Below, piece by piece: positions 49,421 to 59,749 of a stretch of 64,000 nucleotides of DNA. How positions within the stretch are numbered: the first letter of the stretch is position 1; every line of letters starts with the position of its first letter. Source of the DNA: Streptococcus hyointestinalis (GTDB taxonomy: Bacteria > Bacillota > Bacilli > Lactobacillales > Streptococcaceae); the NCBI RefSeq assembly GCF_011039275.1, contig NZ_JAAKGB010000001.1, forward strand, positions 1,984,001-2,048,000, written 5' to 3'. A model generated the notes under the pieces. That model was not told the DNA's origin. It saw nothing but the letters and a program-made list of their open reading frames with translations, and did no database searches. A program made the translations under genes and the position numbers.

Positions 49421-49819
49421 TTACCAAACGTAAGCGATAACTTCTCCACCAACGTTCTTTTGACGAGCTTCTTTATCTGTCAAAAGACCTTCTGAAGTAG
49501 ATACGATCGCAATACCAAGTCCGTTAAGAACTTTTGGCATGTCTTCACGTTTTGTGTAAACACGAAGACCTGGTTTTGAAACACGTTTAAGGTTTGTGAT
49601 AACGCGTTCACCGTTTTGTCCATATTTAAGGAAGACACGGATGATACCTTGTTTGTTATCTTCGATCACTTCAACGTTTTTTACAAAACCTTCACGTTTA
49701 AGGATTTCTGCAATTCCTTTTTTGATGTTTGATGCAGGCACTTCAAGCACTTCGTGTTTTGCTTGGTTAGCATTACGAATACGTGTTAAAAAGTCTGCAA
49801 TTGGGTCTGTCATAACCAT
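49421..49819 (-). CDS. rpsH: 30S ribosomal protein S8
   Basis: 132 residues, [20 protein letters not shown], ending [20 protein letters not shown] and VIAYVW. Central domain assembly protein; in many bacteria the regulator of spc operon translation. A 165-bp gap to rpsN follows upstream. Confidence 0.97.
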   Translation of the reverse strand: MVMTDPIADFLTRIRNANQAKHEVLEVPASNIKKGIAEILKREGFVKNVEVIEDNKQGIIRVFLKYGQNGERVITNLKRVSKPGLRVYTKREDMPKVLNGLGIAIVSTSEGLLTDKEARQKNVGGEVIAYVW

Positions 49820-49985
49820 TTTTTATTTTCTCCTCTTACTAGTAGTTTGATAACTCACTTGCTAGTTAATGCATCAATGCTTCACTAGATGTCTCTAACG
49901 AAGTATTATTTATTCAAATTGAGTTTGAGCACAGACAAAAAGACAAATTCACCTTTGCTTTATCTGCCCATCCTCACAGCTTATT

Positions 49986-50171
49986 TTACCAAGAAGCTTT
50001 GGTAACGCCTGGAATTTGACCTTTGTAAGCTAATTCACGGAAGCAAACACGGCAAAGTTTAAACTTGCGGTAAACTGAGTGTGGACGACCACAACGTTCG
50101 CAACGAGTATAAGCTTGCGTAGAGAACTTCGCAGGGCGTTTGTTCTTAGCAATCATTGATTTTTTAGCCAA
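49986..50171 (-). CDS. rpsN: 30S ribosomal protein S14, zinc type
   Basis: 61 residues with [20 protein letters not shown], the C+ (zinc-binding) form; ends GVTKASW. The short length distinguishes it from the ~89-residue zinc-free paralogue. Confidence 0.97.
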   Translation of the reverse strand: MAKKSMIAKNKRPAKFSTQAYTRCERCGRPHSVYRKFKLCRVCFRELAYKGQIPGVTKASW

Positions 50172-50188
50172 TCTATTTACCTCCTAGA

Positions 50189-50731
50189 TTATTTTGCAAA
50201 AGGCATTCCAAGACCTTTAAGCAATTCACGTGATTCTTCGTCAGTATTTGCTGTTGTTACGATAACGATGTCAAGACCGCGTACTTTGTCAACATCATCA
50301 AAGTTGATTTCTGGGAAAATCAATTGCTCTTTCACACCAAGTGTGTAGTTACCACGTCCATCAAATGATTTTGTTGGAACACCGTGGAAGTCACGAACAC
50401 GTGGAAGTGAAACAGTCACTAATTTATCCAAAAATTCGTACATACGTTCACCACGAAGAGTGACTTTTGCACCGATCGCAACACCTTCACGAAGACGGAA
50501 GCCAGCGATTGATTTCTTAGCTTTAGTGATAAGTGGTTTTTGACCTGAAATAAGTGCCAATTCAGCAGCAGCTTTTTCAAGGTTTTTAGCATTGTTTACA
50601 GCGTCACCAACACCCATGTTAAGAACGATTTTCTCAACTTTTGGCACAGCCATTACAGATGAGTAGTTGAATTTTTCTGTCAATGCAGGAACAACTTCAT
50701 TAGTGTATTTTTCTTTTAAGCGATTTGCCAT
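50189..50731 (-). CDS. rplE: 50S ribosomal protein L5
   Basis: 180 residues, [40 protein letters not shown], ending [11 protein letters not shown]. Binds 5S rRNA and bridges to S13. Confidence 0.97.
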   Translation of the reverse strand: MANRLKEKYTNEVVPALTEKFNYSSVMAVPKVEKIVLNMGVGDAVNNAKNLEKAAAELALISGQKPLITKAKKSIAGFRLREGVAIGAKVTLRGERMYEFLDKLVTVSLPRVRDFHGVPTKSFDGRGNYTLGVKEQLIFPEINFDDVDKVRGLDIVIVTTANTDEESRELLKGLGMPFAK

Positions 50732-50754
50732 TATGCTTCTCCTTTCCTTCGTGA

Positions 50755-51060
50755 TTAATCAAGCACTTCGCCTGATTTTTTGTTGTAACGAACTTTTTTG
50801 CCGTCAACAACTTTGTAACCAACACGACCTGCTACACCATTTTTGTCAAGCACTTGTACGTTTGACACATGGATTGGTGCTTCTTTTTCCACGATAGCAC
50901 CTTGAGGGTTTTCGCTATTTGGTTTTTGGTGTTTTTTGACGATAGCTACGCCTTCAACAACAACTTTATTTACTTTTGGAAGAGCTTTAAGAACAACTGC
51001 TTCAACGCCTTTGTCCTTACCAGCAATTACGCGAACCTTGTCGCCTTTTTTTACAAACAT
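50755..51060 (-). CDS. rplX: 50S ribosomal protein L24
   Basis: 101 residues, KOW-type start [20 protein letters not shown], ending KKSGEVLD. Assembly-initiator protein of the large subunit. 23 bp before rplE. Confidence 0.97.
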   Translation of the reverse strand: MFVKKGDKVRVIAGKDKGVEAVVLKALPKVNKVVVEGVAIVKKHQKPNSENPQGAIVEKEAPIHVSNVQVLDKNGVAGRVGYKVVDGKKVRYNKKSGEVLD

Positions 51061-51136
51061 TTGGTATTTCTCCTCTATATTTCTTACGCCCTAATGGGCA
51101 CCCTAGGAAAACCTAGGGGACTACGTTTGTTTTTGA

Positions 51137-51505
51137 TTAAAGTACTTCTGGTGCCAATGAAACGATACGCATGTAGCCACCTTCACGTAATTCACGTGCT
51201 ACAGGGCCAAAGATACGTGTTCCACGAGGTGTTTTGTCATCACGGATGATAACAGCAGCGTTGTCGTCAAATTTGATGTATGAACCGTCTGGACGGCGTG
51301 CACCTGATTTTGTACGAACAACAACGGCTTTGACAACATCACCTTTTTTAACAGCTCCACCAGGGATAGCTTGCTTAACAGAAGCAACGATAACGTCACC
51401 GATGTTAGCGAATTTACGTCCTGAACCACCAAGAACTTTGATAGTCAAGATTTCGCGAGCACCGCTATTATCAGCAACTTTTAAGCGAGTTTCTTGTTGA
51501 ATCAT
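51137..51505 (-). CDS. rplN: 50S ribosomal protein L14
   Basis: 122 residues, [20 protein letters not shown], ending [16 protein letters not shown]. Inter-subunit bridge protein. First gene of the classical spc operon, here continuous with the S10 genes; the 76-bp gap to rplX contains a small CCTAGG-type hairpin only. Confidence 0.97.
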   Translation of the reverse strand: MIQQETRLKVADNSGAREILTIKVLGGSGRKFANIGDVIVASVKQAIPGGAVKKGDVVKAVVVRTKSGARRPDGSYIKFDDNAAVIIRDDKTPRGTRIFGPVARELREGGYMRIVSLAPEVL

Positions 51506-51528
51506 TAGAATTTTCTCCTTTTAGTTTA

Positions 51529-51789
51529 TTAGATAATAACAGCTTCTTCGACAACTTCTACAAGACGGAAACGTTTTGTAGCTGAAAGTGGACGAGTTTC
51601 CATGATACGAACGATATCGCCTTCTTTAGCGATGTTGTTTTCATCATGTGCTTTGTATTTTTTAGAATAGTTGATACGTTTACCATAGACTGGGTGGTTA
51701 CGTTTTGTTTCAACTATAACTGTGATAGTTTTGTCCATTTTATCAGACACAACACGTCCAACAAGGGTTTTACGTTGATTACGTTCCAT
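51529..51789 (-). CDS. rpsQ: 30S ribosomal protein S17
   Basis: 86 residues, [22 protein letters not shown]-fold protein, [20 protein letters not shown]. Primary 16S rRNA binder. Follows rpmC by 26 bp. Confidence 0.97.
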   Translation of the reverse strand: MERNQRKTLVGRVVSDKMDKTITVIVETKRNHPVYGKRINYSKKYKAHDENNIAKEGDIVRIMETRPLSATKRFRLVEVVEEAVII

Positions 51790-51815
51790 TATTAGAATTC
51801 TCCTTTCCCAATCTA

Positions 51816-52022
51816 TTATTTAGTTTCAGATTGCACGGTTTTAACACGAGCAATTTGTTTTTTCACTTCGTCAAGGCGAGCAGTTTGTTCTAATTGTCCT
51901 GCTGCAGCTTGGAAACGAAGTTCAAACAATTCTTTTTTGAGTTCGTTTTCTTTTTGAGCAAGCTCTTCTTGAGACAAGCCACGAAGCTCTTTAACAAAAT
52001 CTTTAATTTCTTGAAGTTTCAT
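51816..52022 (-). CDS. rpmC: 50S ribosomal protein L29
   Basis: 68 residues, two-helix hairpin: [20 protein letters not shown] and [19 protein letters not shown]. Sits at the tunnel exit beside L23. 9 bp after rplP. Confidence 0.97.
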   Translation of the reverse strand: MKLQEIKDFVKELRGLSQEELAQKENELKKELFELRFQAAAGQLEQTARLDEVKKQIARVKTVQSETK

Positions 52023-52031
52023 GTCTTCTCC

Positions 52032-52445
52032 TTATTCTGCTTCACGTTTTACGAATTTAGTCTTAACTGGCAATTTGTGGCTTGCAAGACGAAGAGCTTC
52101 GCGAGCAACTTCTTCTGATACACCAGCGATTTCAAACATCACTTTACCACGTTTAACTGGTGCTACCCAACCTTCAGGTGCCCCTTTACCAGAACCCATA
52201 CGTACACCGATAGCTTTAGCAGTGTATGATTTGTGTGGGAAGATTTTAATCCAAACTTTACCACCACGTTTCATGTAACGCGTCATAGCGATACGGGCAG
52301 CTTCGATTTGGCGGTTTGTAATCCAGTGGCTAGTTGTTGCTTGAAGACCGTATTCTCCAAATGTTACTTCTTTACCACCTTTAGCTTCACCGCGCATTTT
52401 TCCACGGAATTCGCGACGGTGTTTAACACGTTTAGGTACTAACAT
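52032..52445 (-). CDS. rplP: 50S ribosomal protein L16
   Basis: 137 residues, [39 protein letters not shown]. Organises the A-site region; position of evernimicin/avilamycin contacts. 3 bp after rpsC. Confidence 0.97.
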   Translation of the reverse strand: MLVPKRVKHRREFRGKMRGEAKGGKEVTFGEYGLQATTSHWITNRQIEAARIAMTRYMKRGGKVWIKIFPHKSYTAKAIGVRMGSGKGAPEGWVAPVKRGKVMFEIAGVSEEVAREALRLASHKLPVKTKFVKREAE

Positions 52446-52448
52446 CTG

Positions 52449-53102
52449 TTATTTGCCTCCTTTAGTGTTTTTACGAGCTGGAAGCACTTCTCCACGGTAG
52501 ATCCAAACTTTAACACCAAGTTTACCGTAAGTTGTGTCAGCTTCTTCCCAAGCGTAATCAATATCTGCACGAAGTGTGTGAAGTGGAACAGTTCCTTCTG
52601 AGTAACCTTCGCTACGGGCAATATCAGCACCGTTCAAACGACCAGAAACTTGAGTTTTGATTCCTTTTGCTCCAGCACGCATTGTACGTTGGATAGCTTG
52701 TTTTTGTGCACGACGGAAAGCAACACGTTGTTCCAATTGACGAGCAATGTTTTCACCAACAAGGTGAGCATCAAGATCAGGTTGTTTGATTTCGATGATG
52801 TTGATGTGAACTTGTTTACCAGTCAATTTGTTAAGTTTTGCACGAAGTGCATCAACGTTACTTCCACCTTTACCGATAACCATACCTGGTTTAGCAGTGT
52901 GGAGAGAAACGATAACTTTGTTAACAGCACGTTCGATTTCGATAGTTGAAACAGAAGCGTCTGCCAATTCTTTATTGATGAAGTTGCGGATTGCTAAATC
53001 TTCATGAAGGTAATCCGCGTATTCTTTTTCAGCATACCATTTTGCATCCCAATCACGGATGATGCCGACACGCATTCCAATTGGATGTACTTTTTGACCC
53101 AC
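52449..53102 (-). CDS. rpsC: 30S ribosomal protein S3
   Basis: 217 residues. N-terminal KH domain ([20 protein letters not shown], GxxG loop GKGG intact) and C-terminal domain ending [10 protein letters not shown]. Part of the mRNA entry channel. Confidence 0.97.
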   Translation of the reverse strand: MGQKVHPIGMRVGIIRDWDAKWYAEKEYADYLHEDLAIRNFINKELADASVSTIEIERAVNKVIVSLHTAKPGMVIGKGGSNVDALRAKLNKLTGKQVHINIIEIKQPDLDAHLVGENIARQLEQRVAFRRAQKQAIQRTMRAGAKGIKTQVSGRLNGADIARSEGYSEGTVPLHTLRADIDYAWEEADTTYGKLGVKVWIYRGEVLPARKNTKGGK

Positions 53103-53114
53103 GATTTTACCTCC

Positions 53115-53459
53115 TTATTTTTCTGCGACAACTACTGTCACGTGAGTTGTGCGTTTGTTAATTGGTGAAGCTGAACCTTTCGCACGTGGACGGAAACGTT
53201 TCATTGTTGGTCCTTCGTTTGCAAATGTTTCAGATACCACCAAATTAGCTTTTTCCAAACCAAAGTTGTTTTCTGCGTTAGCGATAGCAGAGTTAAGAGT
53301 TTGCTCAACAACGCGTGCAGCTTTGTTTGGAGTGAATTTCAAGATTGCGATTGCGTCCGCAACGTTTTTACCACGGATAAGATCAAGTACAAGACGTGTT
53401 TTACGAGGTGAAACACGGACTGTACGAGCCATTGCTTTAGCTGAAGTAATTTCTGCCAT
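53115..53459 (-). CDS. rplV: 50S ribosomal protein L22
   Basis: 114 residues, [20 protein letters not shown]; the tunnel-lining loop [20 protein letters not shown] looks wild type, with no macrolide-resistance type insertion visible. 15 bp after rpsS. Confidence 0.97.
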   Translation of the reverse strand: MAEITSAKAMARTVRVSPRKTRLVLDLIRGKNVADAIAILKFTPNKAARVVEQTLNSAIANAENNFGLEKANLVVSETFANEGPTMKRFRPRAKGSASPINKRTTHVTVVVAEK

Positions 53460-53474
53460 TGTGTCCTCCTCCTA

Positions 53475-53753
53475 TTAACGACGTGTTTTCTTATCGTCTG
53501 CAGCGTGACCTTTGTAAGTACGTGTTGGTGCAAATTCACCAAGTTTGTGACCTACCATGTCTTCTTGGATGTAAACAGGAACGTGTTTACGTCCATCATA
53601 AACTGCGATTGTATATCCGATGAAACTTGGGAAGATCGTAGAACGACGTGACCAAGTTTTGATTACTTTTTTCTTTTCGTCATTAGCTTGAGCTTCAACT
53701 TTTTTCATCAAATGCTCATCGACGAAAGGTCCTTTTTTAAGACTGCGTCCCAT
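53475..53753 (-). CDS. rpsS: 30S ribosomal protein S19
   Basis: 92 residues, [53 protein letters not shown]. Head protein bound to S13. About 100 bp separate it from rplB, without a gene. Confidence 0.97.
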
Positions 53754-53851
53754 TTAGTGTGTTCTCCTTTAAAATTGTTACCACAACGGCTTGCGCCCAT
53801 AGGGCGCTACCGAGCTGGCGGAATGAAATGTTATCTTAAGCGACTTTTAGC

Positions 53852-54685
53852 TTATTTTTCGTTACGACGACGAACGATAAGTTTGTCTGATTTCGCTTTT
53901 TTGTTACGTGTTTTAAGACCAAGTGCTGGTTTGCCCCATGGTGTAGATGGTGCTTTACGACCAACTGGTGCTTTACCTTCACCACCACCGTGTGGGTGAT
54001 CGTTAGGGTTCATTACAGAACCACGAACTGTTGGGCGGATACCTTTCCAACGGCTACGTCCTGCTTTACCAATGTTAACAAGTGATTGTTGTTCGTTACC
54101 AACTGTACCGATAGTAGCACGGCAAGTTCCAAGAATCATACGAACTTCACCTGATTGAAGACGAACAAGAACGTATTTACCTTCTTGACCAAGTACTTGT
54201 GCAGAAGCACCAGCCGCACGGATAAGCTCAGCACCTTTACCAGGTTGCAATTCGATATTGTGGATAACAGTACCGACTGGAATGTTTGCAAGTGGAAGTG
54301 CGTTACCAACTTTGATGTCGGCGTCTGGACCCGAAACGATACGTTGACCAACTTCAAGACCTTTAGGTGCGATGATGTAAGCTTTCACACCGTCAGTGTA
54401 GTGTACAAGAGCGATGTTAGCTGTACGGTTTGGATCGTACTCGATTGTTTTAACAACTGCTTCAACGCCGTCTTTGTTACGTTTGAAGTCAATCAAACGG
54501 TAGTGGCGTTTGTGTCCACCACCATGGTGGCGAACAGTGATACGACCGTTGTTGTTACGTCCTGCTGTTTTCTTTAATGAAACAAGCAATGATTTCTCAG
54601 GAGTAGATGTTGTGATTTCAGCAAAGTCCAAAGAAGTCATATTACGACGGCCATTTGTCGTTGGTTTATAAACTTTAATACCCAC
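53852..54685 (-). CDS. rplB: 50S ribosomal protein L2
   Basis: 277 residues, [40 protein letters not shown], and the peptidyl-transferase-region loop [16 protein letters not shown] with the conserved His. Needed for subunit association. Confidence 0.98.
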   Translation of the reverse strand: MGIKVYKPTTNGRRNMTSLDFAEITTSTPEKSLLVSLKKTAGRNNNGRITVRHHGGGHKRHYRLIDFKRNKDGVEAVVKTIEYDPNRTANIALVHYTDGVKAYIIAPKGLEVGQRIVSGPDADIKVGNALPLANIPVGTVIHNIELQPGKGAELIRAAGASAQVLGQEGKYVLVRLQSGEVRMILGTCRATIGTVGNEQQSLVNIGKAGRSRWKGIRPTVRGSVMNPNDHPHGGGEGKAPVGRKAPSTPWGKPALGLKTRNKKAKSDKLIVRRRNEK

Positions 54686-54702
54686 GTGATTTCCTCCTTT
54701 GA

Positions 54703-54999
54703 TTATTCAGCTTCAGCAGCAAAGATTTCGATTGCTGGTGAATCAGCTGTCAATGTGATGATAGCTTTTTTCACTTTACTTGTGTAACCTACGTAACGTC
54801 CAACACGTTTTTGTTTAGGTTTCACTGTGATTGTGTTGACATTAGCAACTTTAACACCTTCAAACGCAGCTTCAACAGCTTGTTTGATCAAAAGTTTGTG
54901 TGCACGAGTGTCAACTTCAAATACGTATTTTCCTGCTTCAAGCTTCGCCATTGAATCTTCAGTGATAACAGGTTTTTTGATTACGTCGTACAAATTCAT
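54703..54999 (-). CDS. rplW: 50S ribosomal protein L23
   Basis: 98 residues, [40 protein letters not shown]. Docking site for trigger factor and SRP at the tunnel exit. Its ATG touches the rplD stop. Confidence 0.97.
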   Translation of the reverse strand: MNLYDVIKKPVITEDSMAKLEAGKYVFEVDTRAHKLLIKQAVEAAFEGVKVANVNTITVKPKQKRVGRYVGYTSKVKKAIITLTADSPAIEIFAAEAE

Positions 55000-55622
55000 T
55001 ATGCAAGAACCTCCTCGATTGTAGAGATTGCTTCTTTTGTTACAAGAAGTTTGTCTGCGTTTACGATATCAAGAACACTTGCTGTTGCTGCAGTTGCAAC
55101 TTTAACGTTTGGAAGGTTACGTGCTGACAATTCAGCAAATTTGTTTCCTTCTTCAAGAATAACAAGCACTTTTGAATCAATGTTCAATGCTGAAAGAACA
55201 GAAGCAAATTCAGCTGTTTTTGGTGCTGCAAATGAAAGTCCTTCTACAGCAACCAATTTTTCTTCAGCAACTTTTGCTGAGTAAACAGATTTCAATGCTA
55301 AGCGACGCACTTTTTGTGGAAGTTTGTAAGCATATGAACGTGGAGTTGGTCCAAAGACAACACCACCACCACGCCATTGAGGTGCACGGATAGAACCTTG
55401 ACGAGCACGTCCAGTTCCTTTTTGGCGCCATGGTTTACGACCACCACCTGATACTGCTGAACGGTTTTTAACCGCATGAGTACCTTGGCGAAGGCTAGCG
55501 CGTTGGCTGATAACGACTTCAAATACTACTGATTCGTTTGGTTCGATACCGAAGACAGCGTCGTTAAGTTCAACTGTGCTAACTTCTTTCCCAGTTTGGT
55601 CAAATAGTTTTACATTTGCCAT
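54999..55622 (-). CDS. rplD: 50S ribosomal protein L4
   Basis: 207 residues, [20 protein letters not shown]; the tunnel loop [20 protein letters not shown] is normal, with no obvious macrolide resistance change. L4 is also the autoregulator of the S10 operon in some bacteria. Confidence 0.97.
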   Translation of the reverse strand: MANVKLFDQTGKEVSTVELNDAVFGIEPNESVVFEVVISQRASLRQGTHAVKNRSAVSGGGRKPWRQKGTGRARQGSIRAPQWRGGGVVFGPTPRSYAYKLPQKVRRLALKSVYSAKVAEEKLVAVEGLSFAAPKTAEFASVLSALNIDSKVLVILEEGNKFAELSARNLPNVKVATAATASVLDIVNADKLLVTKEAISTIEEVLA

Positions 55623-55645
55623 TTTAACTATTTTCTCCTTCCTTC

Positions 55646-56272
55646 TTATTTAGCAGCTTTAACTGCAGATTTGATGGTGATAAGAGATTTCTTAGCACCT
55701 GGTACGTTACCTTTGATAAGGATAACGTTCTTTTCTGGAACAACTTGTACGACTTCAAGATTTTGGATAGTCACACGGTTGCCACCCATACGTCCTGCCA
55801 AGTGTTTGTTTTTAAACACACGGTTTGGCGCAACAGGTCCCATAGAACCTGGACGACGGTGGTAACGAGAACCGTGAGCCATAGGACCACGTGATTGACC
55901 GTGGCGTTTGATAACACCTTGGAAACCTTTACCTTTAGTTGTTCCTGTGACGTCAACAACATCTCCAGCTTCAAATTGTTCAACAGTAAGTTCGCCACCT
56001 ACTTCTACGCCTTCGATGTTTTTGAATTCACGAATGAAGCGCTTAGGAGCAGTGTTGGCTTTAGCAACATGGCCTTTGGCAGGTTTGTTACTCAATACTT
56101 CACGTTTGTCATCAAAACCAACTTGAACAGCTTCGTAACCGTCTGTTTCAACAGTTTTCACTTGAAGAACAACGTTTGGAGTTGCTTCAATGACAGTAAC
56201 AGGGATGAATTCACCAGATTCAGTGAAGATTTGAGTCATTCCCACTTTTTTCCCTAAGATTCCTTTTGTCAT
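55646..56272 (-). CDS. rplC: 50S ribosomal protein L3
   Basis: 208 residues, [40 protein letters not shown] (loop reaching the peptidyl transferase centre), ending [10 protein letters not shown]. No resistance-type change can be judged without a reference. Confidence 0.97.
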   Translation of the reverse strand: MTKGILGKKVGMTQIFTESGEFIPVTVIEATPNVVLQVKTVETDGYEAVQVGFDDKREVLSNKPAKGHVAKANTAPKRFIREFKNIEGVEVGGELTVEQFEAGDVVDVTGTTKGKGFQGVIKRHGQSRGPMAHGSRYHRRPGSMGPVAPNRVFKNKHLAGRMGGNRVTIQNLEVVQVVPEKNVILIKGNVPGAKKSLITIKSAVKAAK

Positions 56273-56346
56273 GAGAAAATAATTCCTTTACTTTATTTTT
56301 TTGTTTAAAAAGTTTTTAACGAGCGTTTTTTGTGCTCTGAAATCAA

Positions 56347-56655
56347 TTAAAGTTTGATTTCAACGTTGACACCACTTGGCAAATCAAGTTTCATCAATGC
56401 ATCAACTGTTTTTTGAGTTGGGTTGATGATGTCGATAAGACGTTTGTGTGTACGCATTTCAAATTGTTCGCGAGAATCTTTGTATTTGTGAGTCGCACGA
56501 ATAATTGTGTAGAGGCTACGTTCAGTTGGAAGTGGAACTGGTCCAGCAACTGTAGCGCCTGTGCGTGTTGCAGTTTCAACGATTTTTTCTGCCGCTGTAT
56601 CAAGTGTACGGTGTTCGTACGCTTTCAAACGGATACGGATTTTTTTGTTTGCCAT
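56347..56655 (-). CDS. rpsJ: 30S ribosomal protein S10
   Basis: 102 residues, [20 protein letters not shown], ending [13 protein letters not shown]. First gene of the superoperon, also the NusE transcription factor. GAGGAGAAAAG precedes the ATG. Confidence 0.97.
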   Translation of the reverse strand: MANKKIRIRLKAYEHRTLDTAAEKIVETATRTGATVAGPVPLPTERSLYTIIRATHKYKDSREQFEMRTHKRLIDIINPTQKTVDALMKLDLPSGVNVEIKL

Positions 56656-56659
56656 CTTT

Positions 56660-56760
56660 TCTCCTCTCGTCTATTTACGATAATAGGCTAGCTCCTCAAG
56701 AAAACCAACACGTGCCGCGTGGCAATGCAGCCGAGCGTGTCGCAACCTCTTGTATCATAG
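56660..56760 (-). promoter_or_regulatory. Leader region of the ribosomal protein operon
   Basis: Minus strand: a -10-like TATGAT at about 56752-56757, then a leader with CGACACG...CGTGTTG enclosing a GC-rich TGCC/GGCA hairpin (about 56709-56746), then AGCTAG...CTATT and the rpsJ ribosome site. A stable stem this close to the first gene could mediate feedback by a ribosomal protein; the identity of such a ligand is not shown. Confidence 0.45.
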
Positions 56761-56841
56761 CTAAAGCTGTTCATTTTTACAGCACCATAAAATAATACCA
56801 AATTTCCCTAGGGAATGCAAGGCTTTTTGCCTTTTTTTCTC

Positions 56842-56880
56842 AAAAAAATAATAGAAAGAGCTTTCGCTCTCTCTATTATT
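56842..56880 (-). terminator. rsmA terminator
   Basis: AATAATAG-AGAGAGC-gaaa-GCTCTTT-CTATTATT plus T7 on the minus strand, about 15 bp stem starting inside the rsmA stop codon. Confidence 0.92.
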
Positions 56881-57751
56881 AAAAACCTTCATCCTGCAGA
56901 GCATCTGACAGTCTGGCAAAATCAGCAATAGACAGGGCTTCACCACGCACGCTAGGCTTGATGTCAGCCTGCTCTAAAGCTCGTGTCAGTCGTTCCTTGA
57001 CCTCTTCAGATTTGCCAAAAGCGCCTGTGAGGTTGTTCCAGAGAGTTTTTCTGCGGTGCACAAAACTAAGGCGTGCCACCTTGAAGAAAAAGTCCTCATC
57101 CTTAGCAGTGACTAGTGGCTCGCTTCTACGCACCATTTTGAGGATGGCTGAGTCCACATTTGGCGCAGGGACAAAGACCGTACGAGGCACGACGAAAGCG
57201 ACCTTGGCTGTCATGTAGTACTGAACAGCGATGGATAGACTGCCATAAGCCTTGGTGTTTGGCTGGGCGGAGATGCGGTCTGCTACTTCCTTTTGCATCA
57301 TGACGACAAACTCGCTAAAAGGAATCTTGCTCTCAATCAAGTGCATGAGAATAGGCGTCGTGATATAGTAAGGCAGGTTAGCCACAACCTTAATTGGCAG
57401 CTCTGGATTTTTGAAGTTCTGGATATGCGCCTGCAAGTCTGCCTTTAAAATGTCTTCATTGACCACGGTGACATTGTCAAAGTCACGCAAGGTATCGGCT
57501 AAGATGGGCACCAAGCGATCGTCAATCTCAAAAGCCATAACCTCAGCAGCATTTTCTGCCAAAAACTCCGTCAGAGCGCCAATCCCCGGTCCAATCTCGA
57601 TGACGTTGACCTTCTTGTCAAGCTCTGCCGTATCTACAATTTTCTGCAAAATATTGGTATCAGTCAGGAAATTCTGACCAAAAGATTTCTTAAACGTGAA
57701 CCCATGACGCTCCAAAATCGCACGGGTCACGCTGTAGTCTGCTATTTTCAT
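56879..57751 (-). CDS. rsmA: 16S rRNA dimethyladenosine transferase
   Basis: 290 residues. SAM motif [15 protein letters not shown] (about 50-64), catalytic [13 protein letters not shown] (NLPY), [14 protein letters not shown] at the N-terminus and a C-terminal helical domain [15 protein letters not shown]. Dimethylates A1518/A1519 of 16S rRNA (kasugamycin target). In streptococci it normally follows rnmV closely; here two extra genes separate them. Confidence 0.97.
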   Translation of the reverse strand: MKIADYSVTRAILERHGFTFKKSFGQNFLTDTNILQKIVDTAELDKKVNVIEIGPGIGALTEFLAENAAEVMAFEIDDRLVPILADTLRDFDNVTVVNEDILKADLQAHIQNFKNPELPIKVVANLPYYITTPILMHLIESKIPFSEFVVMMQKEVADRISAQPNTKAYGSLSIAVQYYMTAKVAFVVPRTVFVPAPNVDSAILKMVRRSEPLVTAKDEDFFFKVARLSFVHRRKTLWNNLTGAFGKSEEVKERLTRALEQADIKPSVRGEALSIADFARLSDALQDEGF

Positions 57752-57768
57752 GTTTTGTTCTTTCTATA

Positions 57769-58485
57769 TTAGGAGTCAAAAAGAGATAATTGTAAATTAT
57801 TATCGCTACTAAATACTTCTTCGTTGATTTTAGATAAAAAATTGGGATACACTATTTTTAAAAACTTTTCTTTATTTGACAAAGCTTCCTCTAAATGGTT
57901 GCTACTTTTCAAAAAAACATATATAGCACATGCCTCAGCTTGACAGTTTACTGATTTTTTAGGGTTAAACTCAATATCAGAAAAGGCATTATACTTCATA
58001 ATCTTTTTAGATAACACGTAATTTTTGTGTAAAGCATTCACATACAACCAGTTATAGAAGTACGTTTTAGGTTCTAATGGAAATTTTTGCCCAAAACTAT
58101 TAAACCCAATTAATTTATCACTTCTATGAATGGTTTTTACAATTTTTTTCATCGTTTTGGAATCATATCGTTCTAAAAGACCAATCTGACATCCATTTTC
58201 ATTGAATACCTTACTTCCTTGAAAAATCTGCTCTACAGAATATTTTTTACCTGATATCATCTGCACCATTAAATTAAAAGCACTAGCTTTTATACCAACT
58301 TTAGATGGTGATCTAGACGAAATTTCCAAAATTTTCAGTTTTGGATACTTTTCTAATGTACACTCGTGCAAAGAACTTATTGACTTTTGTTTTTGTGAAG
58401 CTGAGAACCCTGAAAAAAATTCAAATTCTATCATCTCAGACCTATAACCTTCATTATTACTAAAAAAAACGGGTCTCTTTGCCAT
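57769..58485 (-). CDS. DarT1-associated NADAR-family antitoxin (candidate)
   Basis: 238 residues, MAKRPVFFSNNEGYRSEMIE. Pattern as in NADAR proteins paired with DarT: FFSGFSASQKQKSISSLHE, LKILEISSRSPSKVGIKASA, YSVEQIFQGSKVFNENGCQ, PLEPKTYFYNWLYVNALHK and NCQAEACAIYVFLKSSN. NADAR domains remove ADP-ribose from guanine and neutralise DarT1. AT-rich compared with rsmA and rnmV on both sides. Starts three bases after the DarT stop. Family call is from motif memory. Confidence 0.75.
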   Translation of the reverse strand: MAKRPVFFSNNEGYRSEMIEFEFFSGFSASQKQKSISSLHECTLEKYPKLKILEISSRSPSKVGIKASAFNLMVQMISGKKYSVEQIFQGSKVFNENGCQIGLLERYDSKTMKKIVKTIHRSDKLIGFNSFGQKFPLEPKTYFYNWLYVNALHKNYVLSKKIMKYNAFSDIEFNPKKSVNCQAEACAIYVFLKSSNHLEEALSNKEKFLKIVYPNFLSKINEEVFSSDNNLQLSLFDS

Positions 58486-58488
58486 ACT

Positions 58489-59136
58489 TTAGCTCCAATC
58501 CAATGAGAAATCATAAGGATAACATCCACGATTCAGCCAATAATCACATTTTTCAAAGAGATCTTTTGACTTTCTTAACCTTATATGACTCGGAACAATA
58601 ATATCTTTTAATATATTCTCTATGATACAATTTTCATGAAAAATTATTCCTTTAATTTTTTCTACTGTAATTTTATCAAATATTAACACTTCTGCTTGCA
58701 GATTAGTTGGAGCATTTTTTACCCACTTGGAATTACGTTTTTTTATTTTTCCAAATTCAAGATACTCTGAAAAAATCATTTTAAAACTCTCTACACCTTT
58801 ACTGACATACCGCCCACTGTCTTGAGCAGCGTTAACATAACAAAAGTTCGTAGTATCATTTATTATATTAGGGTCTACCTCCAATATAACAAAATCTTCC
58901 ATCTTCAAATTTTGTCTTTTAATAATATCACGTAAACAATACACATTCGGATACTGAATTGACGTACATACATAATCCAAATACCCATCCGCTCTATCTA
59001 AATCATTCCTATTAATATTAGGATATTTGCTAGAAAGTATCCCCTCTGATAAAATTTTCCCTAAATTATTACAATGAGTAAAATGACATAAACGGTCAAT
59101 TCCCTTTTCCCTTATTATCTCACTATATGTATTCAT
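58489..59136 (-). CDS. DarT-like ADP-ribosyltransferase toxin
   Basis: 215 residues. DarT fold marks: DRLCHFTHCNNLGKILSEGI (NAD-binding His and Thr, about 15-33), DYVCTSIQYPNVYCLRD, and the catalytic Glu in APTNLQAEVLIFDKI (about Glu149). DarT enzymes ADP-ribosylate DNA bases; the NADAR partner instead of the DarG macrodomain suggests the guanine-modifying DarT1 branch. Toxin gene first, antitoxin second, separated by 3 bp. AT-rich; inserted between rnmV and rsmA. Likely phage defence or stress abortive module. Confidence 0.8.
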   Translation of the reverse strand: MNTYSEIIREKGIDRLCHFTHCNNLGKILSEGILSSKYPNINRNDLDRADGYLDYVCTSIQYPNVYCLRDIIKRQNLKMEDFVILEVDPNIINDTTNFCYVNAAQDSGRYVSKGVESFKMIFSEYLEFGKIKKRNSKWVKNAPTNLQAEVLIFDKITVEKIKGIIFHENCIIENILKDIIVPSHIRLRKSKDLFEKCDYWLNRGCYPYDFSLDWS

Positions 59137-59182
59137 TTACAACCCAACTTCCTTTTTTCTATTCAATAAATTATGCAAATTG

Positions 59183-59749
59183 CTACAGATCATACTTTTT
59201 CATAACTTCCTCCACCTCCGCTAAGGTCACACCAAATAGGCGTAGACGCTTGAGGAGTTGCTTGCCGTTGGTGTAGCCGATACGAAGTTCTTCGCCTAGA
59301 TACTCACGGCGCTGTCTGCTGTCAGTCCCCATGGTCAATCCTAGGCGCATGAGGTCACTTGCCGTAATGTCAAAGGTTTCCTCGCCATCATAGTAGCCCA
59401 TAACGCTTGACAGAGCTTTCTCCAAGTCCTCGTAGCTAGCGTGCTCCACACCGAGCGAGCGCCCCTTGGTCTTGGACTTGGGCACTGCCTCGCCACGGTT
59501 GAGAAAGGCATGCTTTGCGGTGGGCACTGCCTGCATGATGAGCTTACGAATGCGCTCTCCATTGTAGTCTGGGTCGGTAAAGACGATGACACCTCGAAGG
59601 TTATTTAGTCTATCAATCCTTGCTAAGTCCTCATCTGAGATGGCAGACCCCCTGGTCTCATAGGTGTCAACTTCATAAAAACGTTTGAGATTTGCCGTGT
59701 CGTCCTTGCCCTCAACGACCACAACTTCGTAGATTTTTTTCTTAGTCAA
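59183..59749 (-). CDS. rnmV: Ribonuclease M5 (5S rRNA maturation)
   Basis: About 188 residues. Toprim domain: YEVVVVEGKDDTANLKRFYE with the catalytic Glu and GVIVFTDPDYNGERIRKLI with DxD, then a C-terminal RNA-binding part. Start is non-standard: TTG at 59749 lies 7 bases after GAGGGTG and inside the tatD stop region; a TTG at 59755 is the alternative. Overlaps tatD, so translated by coupling. Cuts the 5S rRNA precursor in low-GC Gram-positives. Confidence 0.93.
   Translation of the reverse strand: MTKKKIYEVVVVEGKDDTANLKRFYEVDTYETRGSAISDEDLARIDRLNNLRGVIVFTDPDYNGERIRKLIMQAVPTAKHAFLNRGEAVPKSKTKGRSLGVEHASYEDLEKALSSVMGYYDGEETFDITASDLMRLGLTMGTDSRQRREYLGEELRIGYTNGKQLLKRLRLFGVTLAEVEEVMKKYDL

Noticed and set aside
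53760..53851. Extra small gene between rpsS and rplB
   Set aside because: The gap has no start codon with ribosome site in frame on either strand; it looks like spacer RNA.
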